Source of the DNA: Listeria_A hofi
Lineage (GTDB): Bacteria; Bacillota; Bacilli; Lactobacillales; Listeriaceae
NCBI RefSeq assembly: GCF_963575615.1
Contig: NZ_CAUYTL010000003.1
Location: 85,836 to 149,835, forward strand
Direction of reading: 5' to 3'
DNA length: 64,000 nt
Below the pieces are notes generated by a model, which was not told the origin of the DNA, did no database searches, and saw nothing but the letters and a program-made list of their open reading frames with translations. Below are positions 52,926 through 62,265 of the stretch, in pieces. The stretch's first letter is position 1, and each line of letters starts with the position of its first letter. The translations under genes were made by a program, and so were the position numbers.

Positions 52926-53448
52926 TAATAATTCCTCCCTTTTAGGTTCTATTTTTAGTTTAGCGGGTGAACTAGTAAAAGGCAATGGGACTCATAATGG
53001 AAGGAATAGGGTTATAAAAAGGATAGATTACCGTTTTATAAAAGTTACAAATAATTCTTTATTATGGTTTTTTGTCAATTTTATAAGAATTAATATGTAT
53101 ATAAAGTATTTATAATAACTTTATATGGGTAGTGAACTAAAATCTGGAATTAAGAAAAAAGTTTTGAATTATGCAACGAAGCGTCAAGTACGTTGAACAT
53201 AGCGTACATTTTACTTTTGAAAGTTCATAAAGATTTCACATATAGGCGAGAAAATGCGCGCTTAGTATTTAGAGACAAAAAATAAGAATTAAAAGTTATT
53301 TATATAACTTTATATCATTCCCATCTATTCTGTCATCATCTGTGTGACATTTCTGTTGTTTTTCTAGTAAGCGTTATCAACTATACTGAAATAGGACAAA
53401 GAAATAGTGTCAAAAAGGCAAGTAATATAGAATTTGGAGTTGATTGTA
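52926..53448. promoter_or_regulatory. Divergent region with CcpA site for the PTS operon
   Basis: This 523-base gap is AT-rich and has no gene that I can support. Near its right end AGTAAGCGTTATCA (53366-53379) matches the CcpA cre consensus TGNAANCGNTNNCA at all but its first base. It lies directly before a TATACT -10 box (53382-53387). Catabolite repression of the PTS operon is therefore likely. Confidence 0.7.
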
Positions 53449-53892
53449 ATGGAAATCATGATGACTAGTGGAATAAATGTAGCGATGCAAGGTACAACGA
53501 AATCGGAAATTTTGCGGGAATTTGCGGATTTGGCGGTAGCAAATGGGAAGGTGACGGATGCAGCGGGCTTTTATAAGGATCTTTGTTTGCGAGAAGGTGA
53601 GTCTACAACTGGTTTCGGTGGAGGGATTGCGATTCCACATGCAAAATCTGCTTTCGTGTCGGAGGTTGGTGTTTTAGTGGGGCGTGGAGCTAATTTAGTA
53701 GAATGGGAAGCAATGGATGGAAAGCCGGTGCAATGCTGGATTTGTCTACTTGTACCTGAAACTGGCGGACAGGAGCATTTACGATTGTTGTCGCAGCTTA
53801 GTCGGAAGTTAATGGACCCAGAGTTTGTTGGGAAACTGAAAACTGGGACGGAAAATGAGATTTTAGCGCTAGTTCAAGGGGTTATTTCATAA
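53449..53892 (+). CDS. PTS EIIA component, fructose family (FrvA-like)
   Basis: A protein of 147 residues with the phosphorylation site His64 in GIAIPHAKS and the family motif GREGESTTGFGGGIAIPH-like (LREGESTTGFGGG). It accepts phosphate from HPr and passes it to EIIB. ATG 53449 follows GGAG; upstream codons of the frame lack a site. First gene of an frv-like operon, 16 bases before EIIBC. Confidence 0.93.
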   Translation: MEIMMTSGINVAMQGTTKSEILREFADLAVANGKVTDAAGFYKDLCLREGESTTGFGGGIAIPHAKSAFVSEVGVLVGRGANLVEWEAMDGKPVQCWICLLVPETGGQEHLRLLSQLSRKLMDPEFVGKLKTGTENEILALVQGVIS

Positions 53893-53908
53893 AAGGGAGC
53901 GAGTAAAA

Positions 53909-55381
53909 ATGACAAGTTTAAACATTGTAGCGATTACGAATTGTCCTGCGGGAATTGCACATACGTATATGGTGGCAGAAGCCTTGGAGCGTAAAGCCGT
54001 TTCGTTAGGATACACGATAAAAGTGGAGACGCAAGGAGCGAGCGGTGTAGAGAATCATTTGACACCAGCAGAAATTAAGGCGGCAGATTATGTGATTTTA
54101 GCGTTGGGAAGGACGATCAGTGAAGAAGACCGATTCCGTTTTGCGAATAAGAAAGTGGTCGAGCTGAAAGTTTCGGAGGCTTTGAAGCAGATTGAGACAA
54201 TTTATGATGATTTGGAAACGAAGGCAACATTATTTACAGCGGATAACAATATTAAAATGGGGAGTCAAGAGGCACCGACTGGAAGTGTGATGAGTCATTT
54301 GATGGCAGGAGTTTCGGCTGCATTACCGTTCGTTATTGGTGGTGGTTTACTCGTTGCGATTGCAAATATGCTCGTGCAGTTTGGGATGCCATATGTGGAC
54401 ATGGCGAATGGTGATCCATCGTTTGCTTGGGTCGTTGAAACAATTGGTTACTTAGGGTTCAAGTTCATGATTCCGATTATGGGTGCCTATATTGCGAGTT
54501 CGATTGGCGATAAGCCAGCGTTTGCACCTGCGTTTCTGGTCACATATTTGGCGAATGACAATACGATGCTTGGAACGGAGTCGGGTGCTGGATTTTTAGG
54601 CGCGGTAGTTTTAGGGCTTGCGATTGGTTATTTTGTGAAATATTTCCGAAAAGTGAAACTGGGTAAGGCATTGCAACCATTACTTGGTTCGATGTTGATT
54701 CCGTTTGTGACGTTATTTATTTTCGGGATTTTGACGTTTTATGTGTTAGGGCCTGTGATGGGTAGTATGATGGATGGGATGTTGCATTTCTTGAATACGA
54801 TTCCAACTGAGATGAAACTGGCAGCAGCATTTTTAGTTGGTGCGATGCTTGCGTTTGATATGGGTGGACCGGTGAACAAAACGGCTTGGTTCTTCTGTTT
54901 CTCTCTACTCGACAAAGGAATTTATGATTGGTATGCGATTGTTGGTGTTGTTGCATTGATGCCTCCTATGGCTGCGGGTATCTCGACTTTTATCGCTCCA
55001 AAATTGTTTACGAAGCAGGAAAAAGGTGCAGCGATTAGTTCGATTATTGTTGGTTCGACGGTTGCAACAGAGCCGGCGATTCCATATGCGCTCGCTGCTC
55101 CACTCCCAATGATAACAGCGAATACGTTAAGTGGTGGTATTGCTGGGATGTTGACAATTATGTTTGGGATTCAAAGGCTAGCACCTGGAATTGGAATGTT
55201 TGATCCGCTTATTGGTTTAATGTCACCGTGGTACTGGTTCTATCTTGTTCTAGCATTTGGTTTAGCGTTGAATATTTTCCTCATTATTGTGCTGAAAACA
55301 TGGTGGTTAAAACGGAAAGAGGCGAAACGTAAAGATGGAGACGAATTTACTGAAACAACTGGTGATGGCATCGGGAACTAG
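53909..55381 (+). CDS. PTS EIIBC component, fructose family (FrvB-like)
   Basis: A 490-residue sugar permease. The EIIB domain (1-100) has the phospho-cysteine Cys12 in TNCPAGIAHTYM, and the EIIC domain (about 125-475) has eight to ten membrane helices with the ATEPAIPYA motif. EIIA is a separate protein, as in FrvA/FrvB. The substrate cannot be read from the sequence. Its 3' end overlaps the M42 peptidase gene by 47 bases. Confidence 0.93.
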   Translation: MTSLNIVAITNCPAGIAHTYMVAEALERKAVSLGYTIKVETQGASGVENHLTPAEIKAADYVILALGRTISEEDRFRFANKKVVELKVSEALKQIETIYDDLETKATLFTADNNIKMGSQEAPTGSVMSHLMAGVSAALPFVIGGGLLVAIANMLVQFGMPYVDMANGDPSFAWVVETIGYLGFKFMIPIMGAYIASSIGDKPAFAPAFLVTYLANDNTMLGTESGAGFLGAVVLGLAIGYFVKYFRKVKLGKALQPLLGSMLIPFVTLFIFGILTFYVLGPVMGSMMDGMLHFLNTIPTEMKLAAAFLVGAMLAFDMGGPVNKTAWFFCFSLLDKGIYDWYAIVGVVALMPPMAAGISTFIAPKLFTKQEKGAAISSIIVGSTVATEPAIPYALAAPLPMITANTLSGGIAGMLTIMFGIQRLAPGIGMFDPLIGLMSPWYWFYLVLAFGLALNIFLIIVLKTWWLKRKEAKRKDGDEFTETTGDGIGN

Positions 55382-56396
55382 TGGTGATGAGCAAGAAGTC
55401 CGTGAAATTTTGTACCGGGAATTGATAGGTCAGGCGGATGAGATTACATTCGATGGTTTGGGTAGTTTTATTGCGCGTAAAGGATCAAAGGGGCCAAAAG
55501 TTGCGATTATTGCGCACATGGATGAGGTTGGTTTTATTGTGAAACATATTTCAGAAGATGGATTCTTATCGTTCGATACGGTCGGTTCGTGGTGGAATCA
55601 AAGTATGTTGAATCATCGCGTGGAAATTCGGACTAGGTCAGGAAAAGTGGCGGGGATTATCGGCTCGATTGCCCCGCATGCATTGAGTGAGAAGGATAAG
55701 GCGCATCCAATGGAACATGACGCGATGTTTATTGATATCGGGGCGAACTCGACGGAAATGGTTGCTGAAATGGGTGTTGCAATTGGAGATTTTGTTTGCC
55801 CAGAGCCGAATTTCACGGAGCTAACGTCAGAACGAATTTTGGGTAAGGCGCTTGATAATCGAGCTGGGTGTGCGCTTGTGGCGGAGCTTTTCAAGCAGTG
55901 CGATAATGATGAAATCACGCTCTATGCGGTTGCTACAGTGCAGGAAGAGGTTGGGCTGCGAGGCGCGCAAACATCAGCGGAAGCGATTCAACCGGATATA
56001 GCGATTGTGATTGATACGATGGTGACAGGAGATACGCCGGGATTTGACCAAATTAAATTTCCGCTAAAACTAGGTTCGGGCGCGGCATTGGCTTTATTTG
56101 ACAAACGCTATATTCCTCACCAAAAATTGAAGCAGCATTTGGTGGAACTGGCACAAAATATTGCAGAGCCATTACAATTTTGTACGATGAAAACGGGGGC
56201 AACAGATGGTGGCCGTTATAATGTGATGGGCGGTGGTCGTCCGGTCGTGGCGTTCTGTTTGCCAACGCGTTACTTGCATGCGAATTCATCGATGATTTCA
56301 AAGGCGGATTATGATAGTTTGGCAAAGCTGATTGAGCGTTTTTTAAAGGGATATAGTACGGAGAAACATGCTGAAATTTGCCGTTACATTGGATAA
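55335..56396 (+). CDS. M42 family aminopeptidase (FrvX-like)
   Basis: A 353-residue metalloaminopeptidase with conserved zinc ligands in order: IIAHMDEVG (His about residue 62), LDNRAGCA (Asp about 174), QEEVGLRG (Glu about 206), VIDTMV (Asp about 228) and PTRYLHAN (His about 316). M42 enzymes (FrvX, glutamyl aminopeptidase, cellulase M type) form tetrahedral 12-mers. Its presence in the frv-like operon hints that the PTS substrate carries an amino acid or acyl group. The start lies within the EIIBC gene. Confidence 0.92.
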   Translation: METNLLKQLVMASGTSGDEQEVREILYRELIGQADEITFDGLGSFIARKGSKGPKVAIIAHMDEVGFIVKHISEDGFLSFDTVGSWWNQSMLNHRVEIRTRSGKVAGIIGSIAPHALSEKDKAHPMEHDAMFIDIGANSTEMVAEMGVAIGDFVCPEPNFTELTSERILGKALDNRAGCALVAELFKQCDNDEITLYAVATVQEEVGLRGAQTSAEAIQPDIAIVIDTMVTGDTPGFDQIKFPLKLGSGAALALFDKRYIPHQKLKQHLVELAQNIAEPLQFCTMKTGATDGGRYNVMGGGRPVVAFCLPTRYLHANSSMISKADYDSLAKLIERFLKGYSTEKHAEICRYIG

Positions 56397-56403
56397 AAAT
56401 TTG

Positions 56404-56430
56404 AAGCTTGGCGGACGCGCTGGGCTTTTC
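56404..56430 (+). terminator. Weak terminator or attenuator within the frv-like operon
   Basis: AAGCTTGGCG pairs with CGCTGGGCTT (three wobbles), 4-base loop, then TTTTC. It may reduce transcription into the aminotransferase gene. Confidence 0.5.
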
Positions 56431-56451
56431 ATAGGAAAGAGCTGAATTTGG

Positions 56452-57627
56452 ATGGGAAAATACGATTTTAATGAGGTTGTGGATCGTAAAAATACATATT
56501 GTACGCAGTGGGATTATATTGAGGATCGATTTGGGGAAGCGGACTTATTGCCATTTTCGATTTCGGATACAGAGTTTCAGGTGGCAACGCCAGTGCTTGA
56601 TGCGATTCAAGAACGAGTAGCGCACGGGGTTTTTGGGTATTCGCGATGGAATCATGAAGCTTTCAAAGGTAGTATTGTAAATTGGTATCAGAAGCGCTTT
56701 AATGCTCATATTGAAATGGATTGGGTGCTATATAGCCCGACGGTTTGTTATGCGATTTCGGTTTTATTACGTTTGAAAAGTGAAGAGCAGGAGCGGGTTG
56801 TCGTTTTCTCACCGATGTATGATGCTTTTTATAGCCTGATTCAGGAAAATAATCGTGAGCTAGTCGAGAATGAGCTTTTATGGGATAATGGTACGTATCG
56901 CATTAATTTTGAACTTTTAGAGAAACAATTGCAGAGAGCCAAGATTTTGTTGTTGACGAACCCGCATAATCCAACGGGGCGTGTTTTCCAAAAAGCGGAA
57001 TTAAGCGCTATTATTGAACTTTGCGAGCGACATGGTGTTTTTATCATTTCTGATGATATTCATATGGACATTGTGTATGGAAATACGCGTTATACTCCGA
57101 TTTTGAGCTTAATAGAGCGACCTGTGAATATGTGTATTTGTACGTCAGCGAGTAAGACGATGAATACGCCAGGCTTGATGGGTTCTTATTTGTTAGTGCC
57201 AGATGAGGATTTGCGAGCTGCTTTTATGTTGCAATTGAAACAACGTGATGCGCTTTCTTCTGTTAGTATTTTAGGGATGTATGCTACGATGGCAACTTAT
57301 AATGATAGCGCGGACTATGTGGATGAGCTGGTGGTGCATCTGGAAAGTAATATGCACTTTTTGAAAAATTATTTAGCGAGTCATCTACCGGAAATCAAAT
57401 TTGAAATACCAGAAGGGACATATTTAGCTTGGCTTGATATTTCGGCGCTGGGCGTAACGAAAGACGTTCTGCAAGAGGCGTTGATACATGTTGGGAAGGT
57501 GGCTATTATGCCAGGTGAAACGTATGGGGGACAAGGCTTTTTGCGAATGAATGTGGCTTGTTCGCGGATTAAATTAGTCGATGGTTTAGAGCGGATGCAT
57601 AAGGCAATTTTAACATTGAGGGGGTAA
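56452..57627 (+). CDS. PatB/MalY-type aminotransferase (C-S lyase)
   Basis: A 391-residue PLP enzyme of fold type I. Visible signatures: TNPHNPTGRVF (about residue 165-175), ISDDIHMDIVY with the PLP-binding Asp, and the PLP lysine in SASKTMNTPGL (Lys about residue 235). The length and N-terminal DFNEVVDRKNTYCTQWD pattern fit MalY/PatB cystathionine beta-lyases. It starts 55 bases after the peptidase and ends directly before the regulator. Its place in a PTS operon is unusual and suggests breakdown of a sulfur or amino-containing sugar derivative. Confidence 0.9.
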   Translation: MGKYDFNEVVDRKNTYCTQWDYIEDRFGEADLLPFSISDTEFQVATPVLDAIQERVAHGVFGYSRWNHEAFKGSIVNWYQKRFNAHIEMDWVLYSPTVCYAISVLLRLKSEEQERVVVFSPMYDAFYSLIQENNRELVENELLWDNGTYRINFELLEKQLQRAKILLLTNPHNPTGRVFQKAELSAIIELCERHGVFIISDDIHMDIVYGNTRYTPILSLIERPVNMCICTSASKTMNTPGLMGSYLLVPDEDLRAAFMLQLKQRDALSSVSILGMYATMATYNDSADYVDELVVHLESNMHFLKNYLASHLPEIKFEIPEGTYLAWLDISALGVTKDVLQEALIHVGKVAIMPGETYGGQGFLRMNVACSRIKLVDGLERMHKAILTLRG

Positions 57628-57628
57628 A

Positions 57629-59344
57629 ATGATGCTAAATCAGCGGCAAGTACAAATCATGGAGCGGCTTGAAAATGGAAAAGCAAGCGGTTTAGAACTT
57701 GCAAAATTAACAGGAACCTCCAAAAGAACAATTTTGCGGGATATTTCTCAAATGAATCACTTGCTTCAAGCGATTGGAGATATTAGTTCGAGTCAAGCGG
57801 GCGGTTATCAATTGCATATTCAGGATAAAGAGGCTTATAGAAATCTTTTGCACCAGTCGATGTATGATGATGAGCTCATTTTGTTGGAACTACTACGCCA
57901 TGATTTTCGGACATTGGATGATCTAGCTGCTACTCTGTTTTTGTCAAAACCGATGATATCGGAGAAAATTATCTTTTTGCGGGGGCATTACACAAAACGC
58001 TTGGAGATTAAATCGAAGCCAAATTATGGACATTATTTGGACGAGCCGTTGTATCGTAAAATGGTTTTGCTTGCGAATTTGATTGATAAAAATCCTCCTT
58101 TTTTCTGTGAACGATTGGGAATTTCGCAGGATGATTATCGGAGCTTATTGCAAGAAATAAGGACGCTTAATGAGGCGAATTATTATCCGAATATTCATTC
58201 TGCCCATTTGGTTAGTTTAATTTTGGCTGCGGATGTGTTGGAGAATGGCGTGAAAAATGCAGCGACAAGGTTCTCGCTTTCAGAAGGGTTGATTCACTTT
58301 TTCAGGGAGGAGCAGCAAAAGAAGGCCAAATTAGTGACAGTGGCTGAGATTCAGGTAATGCTGCAAAGGTTGGCGGAGCAGTATAGCACGCCAGTTTATG
58401 ATTTGGAGTTGGTGGAGCAGTTAGTAGGGCATCTGAAGCGGAGTATTGCATACCCGATTATTCTTCATGACCGGAAGTTGCATAATATCGCCAACATTAA
58501 GGCGGTCTATCCACTTGCTTTTGACTTAAGTATTGCTTTTGTGGCGAGTGCGAATGAAGCATTTGGCATTGAAATGTATGATATTGATTTAATTGGGCTC
58601 TATTTTTCGTGCGCGATGGAACGGATGAAGCAGGTTGCGGCGAAGGTTCTCCTATTTTCAGATCAATATGCGGTTGCGAGCATCAACAAGCAGATGATTG
58701 AGAAAGAGATACAAGGAGTTGAAGTCATCATCGTGACGCATCGGCAAGAATTAGAAATGGCGCTCGAACAACAGGATATTAAGCTAATTTTGAATAATCA
58801 CCCTACTTTTCAGGAGTTCAGTATAGATGTGGATTGCATGGATGTGAAGCAGGTTATCACGAAGCCAGAGTTACGAGCGATTCAAGATATGTTGGAAAAA
58901 ATTGATGTACGTAAAAATATCCGAACTTTTTTCCCTGAAAACTTGGCGATGACATACAACAATGAGCCGGGGGATGATTGGAATGCAATTGTGGAAGGAA
59001 TTTGCTTGGAATTAGAGGCACGAGAAGTTTTAAGCGCAGATGAGTCAATGAAAATTCAAGAACGAGAGCAAAAAGGTAATAACTTGGTAATTAATCATTT
59101 GGCTTTACCACACTGCACAACGCAGCGCAATCAAGCATTTTTCGCGGTGTTTGTGCATCTTGAGCATAGCGTACTTGTGGATGGAGCAATGGTGCAAAAT
59201 GCTTTAGTTGCTTGTGTAAATCCAAATGTGAGTACGGAATTGAAGGTTTTTAGCTACCTTTATTATGTATTGAACGAGCATGATGGAGAGGACATTCTAG
59301 GGCTGAAGGATTATGCAACTTTTATCTCATGTATTGAACGCTAA
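57629..59344 (+). CDS. PRD-containing PTS regulator (FrvR/LicR-like)
   Basis: A 571-residue activator or antiterminator-type regulator. The N-terminus has helix-turn-helix segments (NGKASGLELAKLTGTSKRTILRDISQM and LDDLAATLFLSKPMISEKI). Central PRD-like regions follow (about 170-390). The C-terminal 140 residues resemble an EIIA-Fru domain (NHLALPHCTTQRNQAF with the phospho-histidine). Phosphorylation by the PTS would adjust its activity. It is the last gene of the operon, where frvR stands in enterobacterial frvABXR. Confidence 0.88.
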   Translation: MMLNQRQVQIMERLENGKASGLELAKLTGTSKRTILRDISQMNHLLQAIGDISSSQAGGYQLHIQDKEAYRNLLHQSMYDDELILLELLRHDFRTLDDLAATLFLSKPMISEKIIFLRGHYTKRLEIKSKPNYGHYLDEPLYRKMVLLANLIDKNPPFFCERLGISQDDYRSLLQEIRTLNEANYYPNIHSAHLVSLILAADVLENGVKNAATRFSLSEGLIHFFREEQQKKAKLVTVAEIQVMLQRLAEQYSTPVYDLELVEQLVGHLKRSIAYPIILHDRKLHNIANIKAVYPLAFDLSIAFVASANEAFGIEMYDIDLIGLYFSCAMERMKQVAAKVLLFSDQYAVASINKQMIEKEIQGVEVIIVTHRQELEMALEQQDIKLILNNHPTFQEFSIDVDCMDVKQVITKPELRAIQDMLEKIDVRKNIRTFFPENLAMTYNNEPGDDWNAIVEGICLELEAREVLSADESMKIQEREQKGNNLVINHLALPHCTTQRNQAFFAVFVHLEHSVLVDGAMVQNALVACVNPNVSTELKVFSYLYYVLNEHDGEDILGLKDYATFISCIER

Positions 59345-59353
59345 ATAAAACGG

Positions 59354-59570
59354 GTCTGGGACATAACCGAAATAAATCGGCGACAAGCGCTCGCATTCTG
59401 GGGATTTGGTGGACTTCCGGTTCTCACGTACAGTCGTACGCTCCGCTTCCGGTTTCCGCCAAATCCCCAGAATACAAACGCTTTCGCTCAATTTGTGCAA
59501 AGCTTAATCTTCGTCTTACCCAAAATGATGGGCGAGGCGATTTTTTCGTATTTGGAGTTTGTCCCAGCGG
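59354..59570. repeat. Extragenic inverted-repeat element
   Basis: A gene-free 217-base element between convergent genes. Outer ends TGGGACA (59357-59363) and TGTCCCA (59560-59566) are inverted. Inside, ATTCTGGGGATTTGG (59395-59409) is exactly mirrored at 59459-59473, with further CCGG pairing and a CGTAC/GTACG tip. I have seen similar TCTGGGACATAA elements in Listeria and Enterococcus intergenic regions. It may be a repeat family (REP/MITE-like) and also act as a terminator. Confidence 0.75.
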
Positions 59571-59581
59571 CGTTTTAAATA

Positions 59582-61930
59582 TTATTTTCCGAAATTAACG
59601 CTGAAGGATTTTCCAGTTTTTGCGGAAGTATTGACTTGGATGCGCCAGTTTTTACCGGATGTTGTAACGCTAACTTCTGGGGATTTACTTTTTACTTTGT
59701 GACCAGTAACTTTTGGTACTAAAAAGACGATTTTATTTTGCTCCATCGATGGATCTGCTAGGGTTACTTTTTGTAGAGTTGCTGATTTACGAATCATGAT
59801 AGAGCCTCGAGTTTGGGCGACAATACCGTTTAGTGTACTAGCTTGACGGAAATTCGCAATCCAAAGATTTTGTGATTTATCAAATACGGCTTGTTGATTC
59901 AAATTGTTGGCACGGATTTCAACATCGATTTTTTTGCTGTAAGCTTCTGTTGCCTGCTTGGATTTCCCTGGTAAAATGATATAGCTGTAAGATTTGTTTG
60001 TAGGCTTTTTGCCATGGGATATTGTGATGCCAGCGTAGTCTGCATTGGCAATGATACTGCCGTTGCGAGAATTTAAAGTATTCCAATTGCCTGATCTGGT
60101 TTTTTTGTAGGCTGTGACGTTGGTAGCCGTTGGGAAAACATAGCCAATACTTTGACTTGGGAGTGCTCCGTTTAGATGAGCCCATTTTGTATTGATATTC
60201 TTCGTTTGACCAAGATTGATAGTTTGACCTCCAACGACAAATGCATTAAGGCGAGTATTATATAATTTTCTATTTTCGACAATAGTTTCGGTATTTAAGT
60301 TTTCTTTCGATGTGATACCGGCACCAAGCGCAACGATTTTACCATTTAAAAAGAACCAAGATTTGCGAGCTTCGAGCGAGCTTCCAGTTACATTTTTCAT
60401 ACTGTAATGCATCGTTGCGGAGCCGTTTTGCTGGTCAGATACGCCACCGGACCACGCTTGAGTATTGAAATATTTTAAGTTATCTGCAACGATTGGTTTT
60501 GTTTTGTGGTCTGTTGTTGTGCCAGCTAAGCTAGTCATATCAACAGTTGGATAGTAGTTCCCTTCAAAGGCTTGATCATCGTTGTACAAATAGAAAGCGC
60601 CAGTTCCTGTGTAGAAACCGAGCTTATTTTGGCCACCAATGGTTTCGAATGCAGATATTTTTTTTGAAAACATACTAATACCAGCAACGTAACCAGGTTT
60701 TGTATCAATCATTTGACTGGCAGCTGACATCATTTTGTTTTGAGTCAACGCTGGATAGGTTCCGATAATTTTCTTGTTGAGCAGTATAGATTGGAATGTT
60801 TGTGCTTGTGCGAGTGTTAGGTTTTTGTAAAAATCTGTATTTAACGATTGACTGATAATAGAAGACTTCAGAATTCGCGCGTACTTATTGCGATAGGCAA
60901 CGTTCGTATTTTTTTGACTAATTGTAAACATGTCATAAAGCATTGTATTGGCGACCTGTTGATTAGTGACTGCTTTTAGAGAAACACTACGTCCACGAGT
61001 CATATCCAGCACCTCATCTTTATAAAAAGCAGGAAGGTAAGTGGTATCTAAATAAGTAAATATAGTTGGTAGGGAGCGGAAGTTACTCAGCGATTTTGTT
61101 CCAGAAAGCAGTTGATAAAAATCAGCACTACGAGCAAGAACGGCCGCACCATAACCTGTTGTATAAGGCGTATTTGTATGTTGAATAAAAGAACCATCTG
61201 CATAAAAACCATCGCCGGAAGTTACTGGCATGTAAGCGCGTTTCACCATATCAGCCCCAAGGTTGATTTTAGACTGGTCGTTACCAAGGACACCGCGCAA
61301 TGTTATGACGAAACTTTTATCGACACGGTTAGCACCAGTTCCTACATCTTTGGCATTGGCTGCTTTTGGTTCAAAGTAGTCGATTGTCTTTAAATATTTT
61401 TGTAAAGTGGCGTTTGGAATATCTGCTTTCATCAAAGTAAAGACATTTACAAGTGAGATTGGTGTGCCAATTTGGAAATCATACCAGTTTTTATCTGTTC
61501 TAGCCGTTTTTTCGTTATAAATATTGGTATACAACCAATTAAGAGAATAGAGAATATCCTGTTTTAAAGCAGCATTACGATAATAGGTTGAGTTAGGCGT
61601 TTGATATAAAGTTGCCATCTTTTCAATGTTAAGAGCAATCATTGTCATTTGTGTAGGGCTAGTTTTCCAGGCTGTTATATTTGAAAAGAGATAGTTTTTC
61701 TTGGGATCTTTATTTAGCTTAGAAAGCACGCTTTGTTGTAGAGCCTTCTCTTTTTCGTTCAAAGTTAGTTTTAAAGCAATATTGGAAGTGGGGAAAGCTT
61801 TACCAGTCAAAGATACCTTCCAATTATTTAGTGACATATTTTGTTCTGCAACAGTTTGTGCAAATGTTTTATCGCCTATAGCGAGTACCAAGAATAATGC
61901 TAGCAGAAGAGCAACAACATATTTTTTCAT
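59582..61930 (-). CDS. Polysaccharide lyase family 8 (hyaluronate/chondroitin/xanthan lyase type)
   Basis: A 782-residue secreted lyase: signal peptide (1-24), alpha-toroid domain, then beta-sandwich domains. The catalytic set is visible with the spacing of pneumococcal hyaluronate lyase: Asn201 in GANRVDKS, His251 and Tyr260 in FIQHTNTPYTTGYG (50 and 9 residues apart). It cleaves uronic-acid polysaccharides by beta-elimination; hyaluronan, chondroitin and xanthan are all possible. ATG 61930 follows GGAGGTG. No wall anchor. It has no linked sugar transporter here. Confidence 0.92.
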   Translation of the reverse strand: MKKYVVALLLALFLVLAIGDKTFAQTVAEQNMSLNNWKVSLTGKAFPTSNIALKLTLNEKEKALQQSVLSKLNKDPKKNYLFSNITAWKTSPTQMTMIALNIEKMATLYQTPNSTYYRNAALKQDILYSLNWLYTNIYNEKTARTDKNWYDFQIGTPISLVNVFTLMKADIPNATLQKYLKTIDYFEPKAANAKDVGTGANRVDKSFVITLRGVLGNDQSKINLGADMVKRAYMPVTSGDGFYADGSFIQHTNTPYTTGYGAAVLARSADFYQLLSGTKSLSNFRSLPTIFTYLDTTYLPAFYKDEVLDMTRGRSVSLKAVTNQQVANTMLYDMFTISQKNTNVAYRNKYARILKSSIISQSLNTDFYKNLTLAQAQTFQSILLNKKIIGTYPALTQNKMMSAASQMIDTKPGYVAGISMFSKKISAFETIGGQNKLGFYTGTGAFYLYNDDQAFEGNYYPTVDMTSLAGTTTDHKTKPIVADNLKYFNTQAWSGGVSDQQNGSATMHYSMKNVTGSSLEARKSWFFLNGKIVALGAGITSKENLNTETIVENRKLYNTRLNAFVVGGQTINLGQTKNINTKWAHLNGALPSQSIGYVFPTATNVTAYKKTRSGNWNTLNSRNGSIIANADYAGITISHGKKPTNKSYSYIILPGKSKQATEAYSKKIDVEIRANNLNQQAVFDKSQNLWIANFRQASTLNGIVAQTRGSIMIRKSATLQKVTLADPSMEQNKIVFLVPKVTGHKVKSKSPEVSVTTSGKNWRIQVNTSAKTGKSFSVNFGK

Positions 61931-62081
61931 GGTAACGACACCTCCATTTTCATATTTTCGACACATTTTTTCGTTAAAAGTACGTTTATTTACTAGTTAC
62001 CCATAAAAATGCGATGAAAAACACAAAAAAAGTCGAATAGACATAAAATAGACACAATTTGATAACGGATTCATACTATAA

Positions 62082-62157
62082 AAGTTAAAAATATTACTTT
62101 TTAATCTAGCGTGAAATTAGGTCATTTTATATTAATAAGTTAAAAATATTACTTTTT
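62082..62157. repeat. Two 21-base direct repeats upstream of the lyase
   Basis: The same 21 bases (beginning AAGTTAAAAATATTAC and ending in five T) occur at 62082-62102 and 62137-62157, 55 bases apart, 152-227 bases before the lyase start. Each copy has AAGT/ACTT symmetric ends. They could be activator sites for the lyase promoter. The remaining part of this gap (61931-62229) is very AT-rich, with no gene seen. Confidence 0.75.
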
Positions 62158-62229
62158 TTATATTTACTATAAAATTTTTTTTGCAATATCACAATTTTAT
62201 TAGATAGCGCCATTTTTTAATGAACGCAA

Positions 62230-62258
62230 AAAAACTGCTGAATCCCAGCAGTTTTTCT
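62230..62258. terminator. Terminator after the small membrane protein gene
   Basis: AAAAACTGCTG (62230-62240) pairs perfectly with CAGCAGTTTTT (62246-62256), 5-base loop, active in both directions. Confidence 0.9.
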
Positions 62259-62265
62259 TAATAAA

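Noticed and set aside
53100..53330. ATAACTTTATAT occurring twice in the gap before the PTS operon as an operator pair
   Set aside because: The motif is short and AT-only in a very AT-rich gap; chance is a sufficient explanation.
62082..62157. Two 21-base repeats as a short CRISPR array
   Set aside because: Only two copies, AT-only spacer sequence and no cas genes. No CRISPR array was seen anywhere in the window.
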